A DNA stretch of 64,000 nucleotides from Candidatus Regiella endosymbiont of Tuberolachnus salignus (GCF_964020115.1 NZ_OZ026542.1:1488001-1552000), one strand, 5' to 3'. Shown: positions 43,178 through 55,758, counted from the stretch's first letter. A program made the numbers and translations. The notes: generated by a model not told the origin, from the sequence alone.

Positions 43178-44797
43178 ATGCAGCAAACTACCCCGCCTTC
43201 TACGTCTTCTTTTATCCCTATCCGCCGTGCTCTCATTAGTGTCTCTGACAAAACCGATATCGTTGAATTTGCTCAAGCGCTTTATGAAAATAATGTAGAA
43301 CTCATTTCCACCGGTGGTACTGCCAGTTTATTACGAGAAGCCGGGCTAACCGTTGTCGACATTGCTGATTATACTGGTTTTCCTGAAATGATGGCGGGAC
43401 GCGTTAAAACGCTGCATCCTAAAATACATGGCGGTATTTTAGCACGACGAAATCAAGATGAAGCCATTATGGCAGAACACAATATTCAAGCTATTGATAT
43501 GGTAGTGGTGAATTTGTATCCCTTCGCGCAAACCGTTGCCAAAGCAGATTGCTCACTGGAAGAGGCCATTGAGAACATCGATATCGGTGGGCCCACGATG
43601 GTGCGTTCAGCCGCCAAAAATCATAAAGATGTGGCTATCGTCGTTAAAAACAGCGACTATCTGTCAATTATTAATGAGCTGAAAACAAATAATGGGGCCC
43701 TGACTGATACAACCCGTTTCAATCTGGCAGTGAAAGCGTTTGAGCATACCGCGGTTTATGACAGTATGATCGCCAATTATTTGGGTACACTGGTTTCTCC
43801 TTATCATGATGATACCGAGCAGCCTTGTGGTTTTTTCCCCCGAACCATCAACCTTAACTATATTAAAAAACAAAATATGCGTTACGGTGAAAACAGCCAC
43901 CAGCAAGCGGCCTTTTACGTAGAAGACCAATGGCAAGAAGCGTCGGTTGCCAGCTCACAACAATTACAAGGCAAACCGCTTTCTTATAACAATATTGCGG
44001 ATAGCGACGCGGCGCTAGAATGTATTAAAGCGTTCAGTGAACCTGCCTGTGTGATCGTAAAACATGCTAATCCCTGTGGTGTCGCTATCAGCGATGCTAT
44101 TCTCAGTGCCTATGAAAAGGCTTACAAAACCGATCCCACTTCCGCTTTTGGCGGCATTATTGCTTTTAATCGCGAATTAGATGCCGATACAGCAACAACG
44201 ATTATCGCAAAGCAATTTGTCGAAGTGATCATCGCCCCCAGTGTCAGCGAAAGTGCCAAAGCATTACTGGCTACGAAAAAGAATGTGCGGGTGCTAGTGT
44301 GTGGCCAGTGGCATGATCAAACACAAACAAAGGCTTTAGACTTTAAACGGGTTAACGGCGGGCTATTGGTGCAAGAGCGTGATCTTGGCATGGTGACAGA
44401 AACCGATTTACAAGTGGTTTCTCAACGTCAACCTAACCCAAAAGAATTACGTGATGCTTTATTTAGCTGGAAAGTGGCAAAGTTTGTAAAATCCAATGCC
44501 ATTGTCTACGCCCGCGATAATATGACCATTGGTATAGGCGCAGGCCAAATGAGCCGAGTTTATTCGGCCAAAATTGCCAGCATTAAAGCAACAGATGAAA
44601 AATTGGCAGTAAAGGGTGCAGTGATGGCATCCGATGCGTTCTTTCCATTTCGCGATGCGATTGATGAGGCAGCCGCTGTCGGCATCAGTTGTATTATCCA
44701 ACCTGGCGGCTCACTGCGTGATCAAGAGGTCATTGCCGCCGCCAATGAGCATAATATCGCCATGATTTTTACCGGTATGCGCCATTTCCGCCATTAG
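43178..44797 (+). CDS. purH: AICAR transformylase / IMP cyclohydrolase
   Basis: Bifunctional enzyme for the last two steps of IMP synthesis. The N-terminal cyclohydrolase (about 1-200) has [28 protein letters not shown] and [14 protein letters not shown]. The C-terminal transformylase has the folate site [16 protein letters not shown] (about 293-308) and [12 protein letters not shown]. Length 539 versus 529 in E. coli. It is followed by purD, though a hairpin and family A copy A9 now separate them by 213 bp. Confidence 0.98.
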   Translation: MQQTTPPSTSSFIPIRRALISVSDKTDIVEFAQALYENNVELISTGGTASLLREAGLTVVDIADYTGFPEMMAGRVKTLHPKIHGGILARRNQDEAIMAEHNIQAIDMVVVNLYPFAQTVAKADCSLEEAIENIDIGGPTMVRSAAKNHKDVAIVVKNSDYLSIINELKTNNGALTDTTRFNLAVKAFEHTAVYDSMIANYLGTLVSPYHDDTEQPCGFFPRTINLNYIKKQNMRYGENSHQQAAFYVEDQWQEASVASSQQLQGKPLSYNNIADSDAALECIKAFSEPACVIVKHANPCGVAISDAILSAYEKAYKTDPTSAFGGIIAFNRELDADTATTIIAKQFVEVIIAPSVSESAKALLATKKNVRVLVCGQWHDQTQTKALDFKRVNGGLLVQERDLGMVTETDLQVVSQRQPNPKELRDALFSWKVAKFVKSNAIVYARDNMTIGIGAGQMSRVYSAKIASIKATDEKLAVKGAVMASDAFFPFRDAIDEAAAVGISCIIQPGGSLRDQEVIAAANEHNIAMIFTGMRHFRH

Positions 44798-44830
44798 ACC
44801 TGTATCCAAACCGTAGTTTGGAAACAGGTC
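44798..44830 (+). terminator. Hairpin after purH, without a U-tract
   Basis: GACCTGTATCCAAAC-CGTA-GTTTGGAAACAGGTC forms a nearly perfect stem starting at the purH stop. No run of T follows; a family A copy begins at once. It may be a terminator altered by the insertion, or an mRNA-stabilising hairpin between purH and purD. Confidence 0.5.
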
Positions 44831-44955
44831 TATACCCTTCGTCTTTGAAGCTGCCTTCGGCTGCCAGGGCGTGAGACCGATGAGCGTAGATAAACTACGT
44901 GATTCGGCGAACACCCGCAGCCAACAACGCGGCAGCTTCAAAGGCGAAGGGTATA
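44831..44955. repeat. Family A palindromic repeat, copy A9 (most symmetric)
   Basis: The outer 25 bp at each end are complementary with one mismatch (TATACCCTTCGTCTTTGAAG... and ...CTTCAAAGGCGAAGGGTATA). The element is a hybrid in which both ends are of the same arm type. It lies between purH and purD. Confidence 0.93.
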
Positions 44956-45010
44956 TTAAGTTAACATCCCCTTATTTTTCTAAACCGCATAATTTTACGG
45001 GATAATCCAG

Positions 45011-46312
45011 ATGAATATTTTAATTATTGGTAATGGTGGACGCGAACATGCGCTCGGCTGGAAGGCAGCCCAATCACCTTTAGCGAAAAAAATTTATATC
45101 GCCCCAGGCAACGCAGGCACTGCGTTAGAGCCTAAATTAGAAAATATTGATATTGCAGCCACAGATATCAAAGGGTTATTGGCATTTGCCCAAAGTCATG
45201 CTATTGATTTGACGATTGTTGGCCCAGAAGCACCGTTAGTCATGGGAATTGTTGATACTTTTCGCGCCGCCAATCTAACGATATTTGGCCCGACCCAAGC
45301 CGCGGCGCAATTAGAAGGCTCTAAAGCTTTCACCAAAGATTTTCTAGCGCGTCATCAAATCCCAACCGCTGAATACCAAAACTTTACTGATGTTGAAGCA
45401 GCCTTAGCTTACGTTCGTCAAAAAGGGGCTCCCATAGTGATTAAAGCCGATGGATTGGCGGCTGGAAAAGGGGTTGTGGTCGCCATGACACTGGCAGAAG
45501 CTGAAGCCGCGGTGAATGATATGCTGGCGGGTAATGTTTTTGGTCATGCTGGCCATCGTATCGTTATCGAAGAATTTCTCCAAGGTGAAGAAGCGAGCTT
45601 TATCGTTATGGTCGATGGTGAACATATCTTACCTATGGCCACCAGCCAAGATCATAAGCGTGTTGCAGATGGCGATAACGGACTCAATACCGGTGGCATG
45701 GGGGCTTATTCACCGGCACCAGTGGTCACAGATGAGATCCATCAACGGATCATGGAGCAAATTATCTGGCCAACAGTACGTGGCATGGCAGCCGAAGGAC
45801 ACATTTATACTGGTTTTTTATACGCCGGTTTAATGATTTCGGCTGACGGAAAACCGAAAGTGATTGAATTTAATTGCCGCTTGGGCGATCCAGAAACTCA
45901 GCCCATTATGTTACGTCTGCAATCTGATTTAGTCGAACTTTGTTTAGCCGGTGCACAAGGAAAATTGGATGAAAAAAAATCTGAGTGGCATCAATACTGT
46001 GCATTAGGTGTCGTCATGGCCGCCGAAGGTTATCCGAGTACTTACCGTAAGGGAGATATTATTGAAGGTTTACCGCTGCCCTTACCACAACAACAAGTAG
46101 ATAATAATGAAAAAGTATTTCACGCAGGAACCTGTTTCAATGACAGTAAACAGCTAGTGACTAACGGGGGACGGGTTCTTTGTGTAACAGCTCTCGGCAC
46201 TACTGTCGCAGAGGCGCAAGAAAAGGCGTATCGATTGACTAAAAATATTCGCTGGCCAGGGAGTTTTTGCCGTACCGATATTGGCTATCGCGCTATAGCC
46301 AAATCATTCTAA
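45011..46312 (+). CDS. purD: Phosphoribosylamine-glycine ligase
   Basis: ATP-grasp enzyme that makes GAR in purine synthesis. Key blocks: NILIIGNGGREHALGWK (residues 2-18), VIKADGLAAGKGVVVA (about 137-152) and EFNCRLGDPETQPIMLRL (about 286-303). Length 433 versus 429. The last codons (IAKSF) and the TAA are supplied by a family B repeat whose tip TATAGCC starts at 46294, so the original end has been replaced; the conserved FCRTDIGYRAI just before it is intact. Confidence 0.97.
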   Translation: MNILIIGNGGREHALGWKAAQSPLAKKIYIAPGNAGTALEPKLENIDIAATDIKGLLAFAQSHAIDLTIVGPEAPLVMGIVDTFRAANLTIFGPTQAAAQLEGSKAFTKDFLARHQIPTAEYQNFTDVEAALAYVRQKGAPIVIKADGLAAGKGVVVAMTLAEAEAAVNDMLAGNVFGHAGHRIVIEEFLQGEEASFIVMVDGEHILPMATSQDHKRVADGDNGLNTGGMGAYSPAPVVTDEIHQRIMEQIIWPTVRGMAAEGHIYTGFLYAGLMISADGKPKVIEFNCRLGDPETQPIMLRLQSDLVELCLAGAQGKLDEKKSEWHQYCALGVVMAAEGYPSTYRKGDIIEGLPLPLPQQQVDNNEKVFHAGTCFNDSKQLVTNGGRVLCVTALGTTVAEAQEKAYRLTKNIRWPGSFCRTDIGYRAIAKSF

Positions 46313-46400
46313 CTTGATTTAAATGTTGTCGTCGCTTGCCGTACTATTTGTACTGTTTGTGCTCCTCCGCCTTGAATCAAATTAGACTGATTCAGTTATA
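46294..46400 (-). repeat. Family B palindromic repeat, copy B4, overlapping the purD end
   Basis: TATAGCCAAATCATTCTAAC at the left and ATTAGACTGATTCAGTTATA at the right, inverted orientation. Its first 19 bp code for the C-terminus and stop of purD. Confidence 0.92.
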
Positions 46401-46423
46401 TGGCGCGCGATCAATAAATTTTA

Positions 46424-46465
46424 TAAATAAAGAGAGGGATGGTTAATCCCTCTCTTTATTTATCA
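46424..46465. terminator. Bidirectional terminator between purD and HU gene
   Basis: AAATAAAGAGAGGGAT-GGTTA-ATCCCTCTCTTTATTT is a perfect palindrome with A/T runs on both sides, so it can end transcription from purD (plus) and from the HU gene (minus). Confidence 0.9.
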
Positions 46466-46485
46466 TTACTTTTATTGAATCAAGT

Positions 46486-46857
46486 TTATTTCTTACCCGT
46501 ATTATCTTTTTTATCTGAAGATTTTGACCCTTTACCTGCAGAAGATGATTTCCCTGTAGTTTTTCTCCCTTTAGCTTCAGAAGGTGGTTCCACTTTATCT
46601 TTTAAACCCTTACCTGCAATAAAAGCAGGAACAATCTTCTCTGGAATTTTTAATGGCGCACCGGTTTGTGGATTACGGCCAGTACGTGCTTGGCGTTTAT
46701 TGGTTTTAAACGTGCCAAAACCAACTATCTGCACTGCATCACCCTCTTTCAAAGAGTCACTAATGCTATCCAGAACAGCTTCTACAGCAGCTCTAGCATC
46801 AGTCTTGCTACTACCTATTTTCTCTGCAACTTTATCAATCAATTGCGTCTTATTCAT
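46486..46857 (-). CDS. hupA: DNA-binding protein HU with a long basic tail
   Basis: Histone-like nucleoid protein that bends DNA. Residues 1-90 are a typical HU fold: [36 protein letters not shown] (arm signature, about 48-68) and [16 protein letters not shown] normally ends at residue 90, but here 33 further residues, rich in Lys, Ser and Gly ([17 protein letters not shown]...), form a flexible basic tail. The locus (next to yjaG and hemE) is that of hupA in E. coli. Extended tails occur in HU-like proteins of some other lineages; in enterobacterial HupA this is unusual. Confidence 0.95.
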   Translation of the reverse strand: MNKTQLIDKVAEKIGSSKTDARAAVEAVLDSISDSLKEGDAVQIVGFGTFKTNKRQARTGRNPQTGAPLKIPEKIVPAFIAGKGLKDKVEPPSEAKGRKTTGKSSSAGKGSKSSDKKDNTGKK

Positions 46858-46912
46858 AAACTATCCTTAAAATAAATTTATCGTATGTCACTATCTAGCA
46901 CTAAGAACACGC

Positions 46913-47058
46913 TTAGAGCCTATTCGAAATCTTTTGTGCTCGCTAATACTTCGTCAAAAAGAAAGCTCAAAATACCCATTTACTTTGTGTAAACTGCGGT
47001 TTCACTCATTTTTTCATCAATTGAGCATCACTAAAAAAGATTTTGAATAGGCTCTTAG
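46913..47058. repeat. Family C palindromic repeat, copy C2
   Basis: TTAGAGCCTATTCGAAATCT at the left and AGATTTTGAATAGGCTCTTA at the right are complementary except for two bases. It lies between the hupA promoter side and the yjaG end, where nfi-region genes would be expected to be further off. Confidence 0.85.
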
Positions 47059-47149
47059 GCATACAGGCACTAGGTACTCGTTCTTCAGCCTCCCAATGTA
47101 GAACAGACAGGCTCTGCTGTGAAGTCTTCAGACACCTCAAATTGAGGGT

Positions 47150-47761
47150 TTAATCACGTTTTTTCTTTAATTGCATTAAATTTATACCAATATTACTCAC
47201 TGCCGCTTCTTTTATTTTAGATCGCAACCCTTTGATAAGATCGAGATCAGGTTTTTTACAATCAACTAGTCGACGAAAAATCTCCCATTGAATATCCCAT
47301 TCCTCCATCACAGCCGGCAACATCTTCAATTCATCCTCCGTCATTTCTTTACCCACCAGCGTCATCGCCAACATCGCCACTGTACGTACAGAAACTTCGC
47401 TAATAGTGACAGTGTGATACAAAGTTTCACCACTCAAATGAGCATGAACAACTTCACTCAACGCAATACAAGCATCAATCGCAGGATAAACTCCGTAAAT
47501 CGAATCACTTTCCGCCAAAGGAATAAGGCCTTCTAATTTTTCAAGTTGATGATCAAAATTTACCTTAACATTCTTTACCAGTAAAGTTTCCCACAGTAAA
47601 TCCAGAATGCAGCGATAAACCCTAGCATCACCAAAGCCCGTTTCTAAACAAAATTTATAATAATTGGGATACATCCGCTCACATAGACAAACCATAAACG
47701 TCAGACTTTGCCAATTTTTCAACTTTTCGAAACGAGCATGAATCGGATTACGTAACATCAT
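47150..47761 (-). CDS. yjaG: DUF416 protein YjaG
   Basis: Conserved gamma-proteobacterial protein of unknown function. The 203 residues (196 in E. coli) show family features: ARFEKLKNWQSLTFMVCLCERMYPNY (split about residues 9-34) and SVRTVAMLAMTLVGKEMTEDEL near 125-146. It is largely helical, cytoplasmic and without a signal peptide. It lies between hemE and hupA on the same strand, as in E. coli, but nfi is absent from the hemE side. Confidence 0.92.
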   Translation of the reverse strand: MMLRNPIHARFEKLKNWQSLTFMVCLCERMYPNYYKFCLETGFGDARVYRCILDLLWETLLVKNVKVNFDHQLEKLEGLIPLAESDSIYGVYPAIDACIALSEVVHAHLSGETLYHTVTISEVSVRTVAMLAMTLVGKEMTEDELKMLPAVMEEWDIQWEIFRRLVDCKKPDLDLIKGLRSKIKEAAVSNIGINLMQLKKKRD

Positions 47762-47822
47762 ATCTTCTCTAACATTTATCCTTTTCTATCATCGGCAATA
47801 AGATAGCTAAAATGACAGAACA

Positions 47823-47883
47823 TATACCCAGGCTCCTTTTCGTTGCAGCCAAAAACGCATCAGCTTCAAAGACAAAGAGTATA
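47823..47883 (-). repeat. Family A palindromic repeat, copy A10 (remnant)
   Basis: Only 61 bp remain: TATACCCAGGCTCCTTTTCG at the left and CAGCTTCAAAGACAAAGAGT at the right. It lies 2 bp from the hemE stop. Confidence 0.7.
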
Positions 47884-47885
47884 AC

Positions 47886-49004
47886 CTATGACAGCAAGGG
47901 TGCCCCACTCAGTGCTAATGTATCAGTAACCGATTGATGATATTGACGAGAAAAACTATGGACCGCGTTAACGAATACGTCAACATTTTCTGGCAATGTA
48001 TCCTGAAGGATCCCGTGGCCTAAATTAAATACGTGGCCACTTCCTTCACCATAACCCGCCAAAATACTACTCACTTCTTGCCGAATACGTTCTGGCTGAG
48101 CACATAAAATATGAGGATCCATATTACCTTGTAACGCCACTTTATCGCCTACCTGACGGCGGGCACTAGCAATATCAGTTGTCCAATCTAACCCTATAGC
48201 ATCACAGCCTGTTGATACTATTTCTTCCAACCAGTGCCCACCACCTTTAGTAAATAGGGTGACAGGCACAGGGTGCCCTTCATGTTCACGAAGCAATTCC
48301 AACAAAATTTTTTTCATATAGTGCGAAGAAAATGTTTGATAACCTTTGGTGGTTAATAAGCCTCCCCAGGTATCAAAAATCATCACAGATTGCGCCCCAG
48401 CCTTGATTTGTGCATTTAAATATTGAGTGACGGTTTTGGTCAGTTTTTCCAATAATAACTTTAGACTCTCTGGGTCATCCCACATCATTTTTTTTATTTT
48501 AGTAAAATTTTTATTTTTGCAGCTACCTCCTTCGACCATATAAGTTGCCAGTGTCCATGGGCTGCCGGAAAAACCAATCAAGGGCAGACTACCGGCCAAT
48601 TCATGTCGAACCCTTCGTACCGCATCCATCACATAACCTAATTCTTGTTCTGGATCAGGATTAGGAAGCTTCTCCACATCCGCTCGGCACGTTATCGGTT
48701 TGCCAAAACGCGGGCCTTCACCCTCAACAAAATAGAGTTCAAGCCCCATAGCATCAGGAATTGTTAAAATATCAGAAAATACAATGGCGGCATCTAATAA
48801 GGGATAACGTCGCAAAGGTTGCATCGTAACTTCACAAGCTAATTCTGGATTTTTACACAATGACATAAAATCACCCGCCTTCTTGCGGATATCTTGATAT
48901 TCCGGTAAATAGCGACCGGCTTGGCGCATCATCCATACCGGGGTAATATCAACAGGTTGGCGCAGCAAAGCGCGCAGATAGCGATCATTTTTTAATTTAT
49001 TCAT
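47886..49004 (-). CDS. hemE: Uroporphyrinogen decarboxylase
   Basis: Converts uroporphyrinogen III to coproporphyrinogen III in haem synthesis, upstream of Hem[21 protein letters not shown] (about residues 21-40) is the substrate-site signature, and [17 protein letters not shown] follows at about 144-160. The start is ATG 49004 ([13 protein letters not shown]), which aligns with the family; an ATG 11 codons upstream is less likely. The protein is 372 residues against 354, with an extra C-terminal stretch (about 16 residues ending APLLS) beyond the usual SRQYH end. Confidence 0.97.
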   Translation of the reverse strand: MNKLKNDRYLRALLRQPVDITPVWMMRQAGRYLPEYQDIRKKAGDFMSLCKNPELACEVTMQPLRRYPLLDAAIVFSDILTIPDAMGLELYFVEGEGPRFGKPITCRADVEKLPNPDPEQELGYVMDAVRRVRHELAGSLPLIGFSGSPWTLATYMVEGGSCKNKNFTKIKKMMWDDPESLKLLLEKLTKTVTQYLNAQIKAGAQSVMIFDTWGGLLTTKGYQTFSSHYMKKILLELLREHEGHPVPVTLFTKGGGHWLEEIVSTGCDAIGLDWTTDIASARRQVGDKVALQGNMDPHILCAQPERIRQEVSSILAGYGEGSGHVFNLGHGILQDTLPENVDVFVNAVHSFSRQYHQSVTDTLALSGAPLLS

Positions 49005-49109
49005 AAAATGGCTTCCCAAATTATATCCTTGTTGCACAACATTAGCTTCACTGGCACTCTAGCACCTGGATTATTACATTTGAATTGTTACATTTTAGAA
49101 TGTTACATA

Positions 49110-49253
49110 TATACCACAGTCTTTGAAGTTGCCGCTAAGCGGCCAGGGCGTGCAACCCGATGAGCGTAGACCTACTATGTGATTCGAGCGAATGTGTGAT
49201 TCGGGCGAATGTCCGCAGCCAACAACGCGGTGGCTTCAAAGGCGAAAGGTATA
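49110..49253 (-). repeat. Family A palindromic repeat, copy A11
   Basis: TATACCACAGTCTTTGAAG at the left and CTTCAAAGGCGAAAGGTATA at the right, inverted orientation. It carries a small internal duplication (GTGATTCGAGCGAAT / GTGATTCGGGCGAAT), making it about 20 bp longer than the others. It lies in the divergent hemE-rsd promoter region. Confidence 0.9.
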
Positions 49254-49335
49254 GCAGCCCGCTATCAAAATCGTAGCCAATGCTAACAAAAGGCTGTTTC
49301 ACTTACCGTCATATTAATAACTCACGGAATCGACT

Positions 49336-49818
49336 ATGCTCAACCGACTGAAAAACCTAACTCAACGTGTTGGTGGCAGTAATAAATGCATTGATCAATG
49401 GCTTCATGCACGTAAAGAACTACTCGTCACCTATTGCACCGTTATCGGTGTAAAACCGCAAAAAACGAAGCATACTCCATTCAATGAAAAAGCGCTGGAG
49501 AATTTTAGTCAGAATTTGATCGATTATCTTTTGGCGGGTCATTTTCAGATCTACGATACCATTATCAAACAAGCAGAGGGACAATCTAGTCCTAAAATGG
49601 CGCTCACTACTGAAATTTATCCCAAGTTAAAAAATAATACCGAACATATCATGAAATGGCACGATAATTACCTCAACGTGACCATCGATGATGAAAGTTA
49701 CTCAAAACTTAACCTGGCATTGTCCGATATTGGTGAAGCACTTGACACACGTTTTAAGCTCGAAGATCAATTGATTCATTGGGCATGGCAAGCTGTAGCA
49801 CCAGAAAGTAAAAAGTAA
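49336..49818 (+). CDS. rsd: Regulator of sigma D (Rsd)
   Basis: Binds sigma-70 and holds it away from RNA polymerase in stationary phase. The N-terminus [20 protein letters not shown] and the blocks [28 protein letters not shown] and [19 protein letters not shown] are clearly Rsd. Length 160 versus 158. It precedes thiC as in E. coli, although nudC between hemE and rsd has been lost. Confidence 0.94.
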   Translation: MLNRLKNLTQRVGGSNKCIDQWLHARKELLVTYCTVIGVKPQKTKHTPFNEKALENFSQNLIDYLLAGHFQIYDTIIKQAEGQSSPKMALTTEIYPKLKNNTEHIMKWHDNYLNVTIDDESYSKLNLALSDIGEALDTRFKLEDQLIHWAWQAVAPESKK

Positions 49819-49869
49819 GGATATAACCAACAAGACTTGTGGTTTTTATTCCTTCTCCTATACTAGGCG

Positions 49870-50092
49870 TTCTTGTCGGAGTGCCTAGTGTGACTATTAT
49901 ACCCTTCGCCTTTGAAGCCGCCGCGTTGTTTGCTGCGGGTGTTCACCGAATCACGTAGTATGTCTACGCTCATCGGTCGATCGCACTGGCAGCCAAAGGC
50001 AACTTCAAAGGCGAAGGGTACTCACAGGCTGAGACCGTTAATTCGGGATCCGCGGAACCTGATCGGGTTAATACCCGCGAAGGGAACAAGAG
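49870..50092 (+). promoter_or_regulatory. TPP riboswitch of thiC, interrupted by a repeat
   Basis: The conserved THI-box blocks are complete but in two pieces. The 5' piece is TTCTTGTCGGAGTGCC at 49870-49885. The 3' piece is GGCTGAGACCG at 50027-50037, then GGATCCGCGGAACCTGATC, GGGTTAATACCC and GCGAAGGGAACAAGAG ending at 50092. P1 pairs TCTTGT with ACAAGA; P2 pairs CGGA with TCCG; P3 starts GCCT (49883) with AGGC (50026-50029) and GTGA with TCAC. Family A copy A12 fills the P3 loop. The RNA can therefore still form the TPP pocket, with P3 greatly lengthened. It should repress thiC expression when thiamine diphosphate is high. Confidence 0.93.
49898..50020 (+). repeat. Family A palindromic repeat, copy A12, inside the TPP riboswitch
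   Basis: TACCCTTCGCCTTTGAAG at the left and CTTCAAAGGCGAAGGGTA at the right are perfectly complementary over 18 bp. The element lies in the P3 loop of the thiC leader riboswitch. Confidence 0.95.
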
Positions 50093-50187
50093 TAATTTAT
50101 CGTTAATCAGCGAGCACAAGAACAGCTATCTTAACTAGTACCATTACTCCCTCCCGCCATACTCCAGACAAGCAATTTTCTCCGTAG

Positions 50188-52823
<2,636 letters not shown>

Positions 52824-52831
<8 letters not shown>

Positions 52832-53585
52832 TAGTGATTTTTTACGTTACAGCCGCCAACTGATGTTAGAAGAGATAAATTATCAAGGACAGCATCAATT
52901 ACAGCGTGCTCACGTACTTATCGTGGGTCTTGGCGGGCTAGGATCCCCTGCGGCGCTTTATTTAGCCGCCGCAGGGGTGGGCACATTATCACTCGCAGAT
53001 GATGATCGGCTGGATTTGACTAATTTATCACGCCAGATCCTGTATCGCACTGCCGATATTGGTCAGAGTAAAGCCAAACGCGCCAGCGCCCATTTGCATC
53101 AACTCAATCCGCAGATCACTATCCGCGTTATCAACAATAGACTGACGGAAGAAAATTTAGCGAAGGGGATCAAAGACGTTGATTTAGTACTCGATTGCAG
53201 TGATAACTTGCCAACACGTTATCACATCAATTCCGCCTGTATTAGCGCGCAAAAAACGCTAATCAGCGGCAGCGCCATCGGTTTTAACGGACAACTATTG
53301 GTTATCGAGCCCCCCTATCGCTATGGTTGCTACGCATGCCTGTATCCCAATCAAAAAATCGCGCCAAACAACTGCCGTACAGCAGGGGTATTAGGTCCTG
53401 TGGTTGGCGTTATCGGCACATTACAAGCATTGGAAGCGATCAAAATTCTAGCGGGGCTCCCTTCCGCCCTCAGTGGAAAACTCGGTTTATTTAATGGCAA
53501 AAAAAACAGTTGGCGTCACTTGCAATTAAGTCGTTCAAGCCACTGTGCAGTTTGTGGCGTAATAAAACAACCAGGTGAAAAATAA
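52824..53585 (+). CDS. thiF: ThiS adenylyltransferase
   Basis: E1-like enzyme that adenylates the ThiS C-terminus for sulfur loading. The nucleotide-binding block is [19 protein letters not shown] (about residues 33-51). Zinc cysteine pairs are CYACLYP and CAVCG, and the catalytic cysteine is in [14 protein letters not shown] (about residue 189). Length 253 versus 251. It overlaps thiE by 8 bp. Confidence 0.96.
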
Positions 53586-53586
53586 T

Positions 53587-53787
53587 ATGAAAATTATGCT
53601 TAATGATCAGCCGATAGAGCTTGAAAGCGCCATGACCATTGACAACCTGCTTCAGCAATTACAACAAACTCAGCAGGGGAATGCCTTAGCCATAAATCAA
53701 ACTATTATTCCTCAAAGCGATTGGGCCACGCATAGGGTGAAAGAAGGGGATGATATTTTACTTTTTCAGGTAATCGCCGGAGGCTAA
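53587..53787 (+). CDS. thiS: Sulfur carrier protein ThiS
   Basis: Ubiquitin-like carrier that brings sulfur as a C-terminal thiocarboxylate to ThiG. The 66 residues end in the required Gly-Gly (VIAGG). The start is ATG 53587, one base after the thiF stop; a GTG 4 codons upstream is also possible. It is the family's usual size. Confidence 0.95.
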   Translation: MKIMLNDQPIELESAMTIDNLLQQLQQTQQGNALAINQTIIPQSDWATHRVKEGDDILLFQVIAGG

Positions 53788-53791
53788 TATT

Positions 53792-54598
53792 TTGACCATC
53801 GATCATAAAAATCAGTTAACCATTGCCGATACCTCCTTTAGCTCACGCCTGTTTATGGGCACAGGAAAATTTGCTAATGCAAAATTGATGACGGAGGCAC
53901 TACAGGCGTCAGGCTCACAATTAGTGACGCTCGCGATGAAACGGGTTGATCTCGCTGCAAATCAGGATACGATTTTAACACCGCTACGATCCGTTAGTGT
54001 CCAACTACTGCCGAATACCTCCGGCGCCAAAACAGCAAAAGAAGCTATTTTTGCGGCCAAATTGGCGCGGGAAGCGCTAAAAACTGACTGGATAAAGCTA
54101 GAAATTCATCCCAATAGCAGACATTTGTTACCCGATCCGATAGAAACCTTAAACGCCGCGGAAGCATTGGTAAAAGAAGGATTCGTCGTGTTGCCCTATT
54201 GCAGTGCTGATCCCGTGCTATGCAAACGCTTAGAAGAGGTCGGCTGCGCTGCTGTGATGCCACTCGGCGCCCCCATTGGTACTAATTTGGGGCTACGCAC
54301 CCGCGATTTTTTACAATGGATTATCGAACAAAGCAAAGTACCGGTGGTGGTGGATGCGGGTCTTGGCGCACCTAGCCACGCGCTGGAAGCCATGGAGCTC
54401 GGGGCAGATGCGGTGTTGATCAACACCGCCATCGCCGTTTCCTGTCATCCCGTGCAAATGGCACAAGCCTTCAAACTGGCAGTGGAAGCGGGGAGATTAG
54501 CTTATCAAGCCGGATTGGCTCAGCGTCAACAACAGGCGGTCGCCAGCAGCCCATTAACTGCTTTTCTCAATCAAATAAAAGATCAACAACATGTTTAA
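53792..54598 (+). CDS. thiG: Thiazole synthase
   Basis: Builds the thiazole phosphate ring from DXP, ThiS-thiocarboxylate and dehydroglycine. The Schiff-base lysine is in [17 protein letters not shown] (about residues 105-121), preceded by [30 protein letters not shown] and [12 protein letters not shown] bind the phosphate. Length 268, somewhat longer than the E. coli protein (about 256-281 depending on the start). It begins with TTG at 53792, with GGAGG inside the thiS end at 9 bases. Confidence 0.96.
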   Translation: MTIDHKNQLTIADTSFSSRLFMGTGKFANAKLMTEALQASGSQLVTLAMKRVDLAANQDTILTPLRSVSVQLLPNTSGAKTAKEAIFAAKLAREALKTDWIKLEIHPNSRHLLPDPIETLNAAEALVKEGFVVLPYCSADPVLCKRLEEVGCAAVMPLGAPIGTNLGLRTRDFLQWIIEQSKVPVVVDAGLGAPSHALEAMELGADAVLINTAIAVSCHPVQMAQAFKLAVEAGRLAYQAGLAQRQQQAVASSPLTAFLNQIKDQQHV

Positions 54599-55715
54599 TG
54601 ATTTTAGTCATCATTGGCAAAGGCTAAATTGGGATGATATCGCGTTGCGGATCAACAGCAAAACGGCATTTGATGTTGAACGTGCCCTCAATGCCAACAA
54701 ACCAAGCCGAGAAGATATGATGGCTCTGCTCTCACCGATAGCACAATCCTATCTCGAACCACTAGCGCAAAAAGCACAACAATTAACCAGACAACGCTTT
54801 GGTAATACCGTTAATTTTTTTGTACCACTCTATCTATCCAATCTCTGTGCCAATGAATGCAGCTATTGCGGATTTTCCATGAGCAACAAAATCAAACGTA
54901 AAACGCTCAATGAAGACGAAATTATCCGTGAATGCTCGGCTATCAAAGCCCAAGGCTTCGAACATCTATTGCTGGTTACCGGAGAGCATCAAACAAAGGT
55001 AGGTATGGAGTATTTTCGCCGTCATTTACCGGCGATCCGCAAAAATTTTAGTGCGTTAATGATGGAAGTCCAGCCCCTAACAGAACAAGAATATGCTGAA
55101 TTAAAAAAACTGGGGCTAGATGCGGTTATGGTGTACCAAGAAACTTATCACGCTGCCAGCTACCACCAGCACCACTTACGCGGGAAAAAACAAGATTTTC
55201 ATTGGCGATTAGCAACACCGGATAGATTGGGGCGCGCCAAAATCGATAAAATCGGCTTAGGGGTATTATTCGGCTTATCACCCAGTTGGCGTGTCGATAG
55301 TTACATGCTGGCAGAGCATTTATTTTATCTGCAAAAAAATTACTGGCAAAGCCGCTATTCGATCTCATTTCCACGTTTACGCCCTTGTCTTGGTGGTGTT
55401 GAACCGGCTTCTGTGATGAGTGAACGACAACTAGTACAATTAATTTGTGCTTTTCGTTTATTTTCCCCCGATGTCGAACTTTCTCTCTCGACCAGAGAAT
55501 CTCCCTTTTTTCGCGACCACGTGATCCCACTGGCCATCAATAACATTAGTGCCGGCTCCAAAACGCAACCAGGCGGCTATGCAAGCCGTGATCCTGAACT
55601 CGAGCAATTTTCGCCTCATGATAACCGTTCAGCCCAACAGGTCGCTCAGATGTTAATTAAAAATGGGCTTCAGCCTGTTTGGAAAGATTGGGAACATTAT
55701 TTAGGGCGAATTTAG
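54591..55715 (+). CDS. thiH: 2-iminoacetate synthase (radical SAM)
   Basis: Splits tyrosine to give dehydroglycine for ThiG. The radical-SAM cluster motif is [11 protein letters not shown] (about residues 84-94). [21 protein letters not shown] and YQETYH are family features. Length 374 versus 377. It overlaps thiG by 8 bp and ends the thi operon. Its use of tyrosine, and not glycine as in ThiO systems, suits low-oxygen growth. Confidence 0.97.
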   Translation: MFNDFSHHWQRLNWDDIALRINSKTAFDVERALNANKPSREDMMALLSPIAQSYLEPLAQKAQQLTRQRFGNTVNFFVPLYLSNLCANECSYCGFSMSNKIKRKTLNEDEIIRECSAIKAQGFEHLLLVTGEHQTKVGMEYFRRHLPAIRKNFSALMMEVQPLTEQEYAELKKLGLDAVMVYQETYHAASYHQHHLRGKKQDFHWRLATPDRLGRAKIDKIGLGVLFGLSPSWRVDSYMLAEHLFYLQKNYWQSRYSISFPRLRPCLGGVEPASVMSERQLVQLICAFRLFSPDVELSLSTRESPFFRDHVIPLAINNISAGSKTQPGGYASRDPELEQFSPHDNRSAQQVAQMLIKNGLQPVWKDWEHYLGRI

Positions 55716-55758
55716 CAATCTTCTTTAGCGAGCATAAAAGATTTCGAATAGGCTATGG
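55716..55758. repeat. Family C fragment, copy C3
   Basis: ATCTTCTTTAGCGAGCATAA followed by AGATTTCGAATAGGCTATGG resembles the right half of copy C2. It follows the thiH stop directly. Confidence 0.5.

Noticed and set aside
49912-50106. Short frame covering family A copy A12 and the riboswitch
   Set aside because: Similar frames (beginning KPP-C-WLR) recur in several family A copies and are a by-product of the repeat sequence; here it crosses the TPP aptamer.
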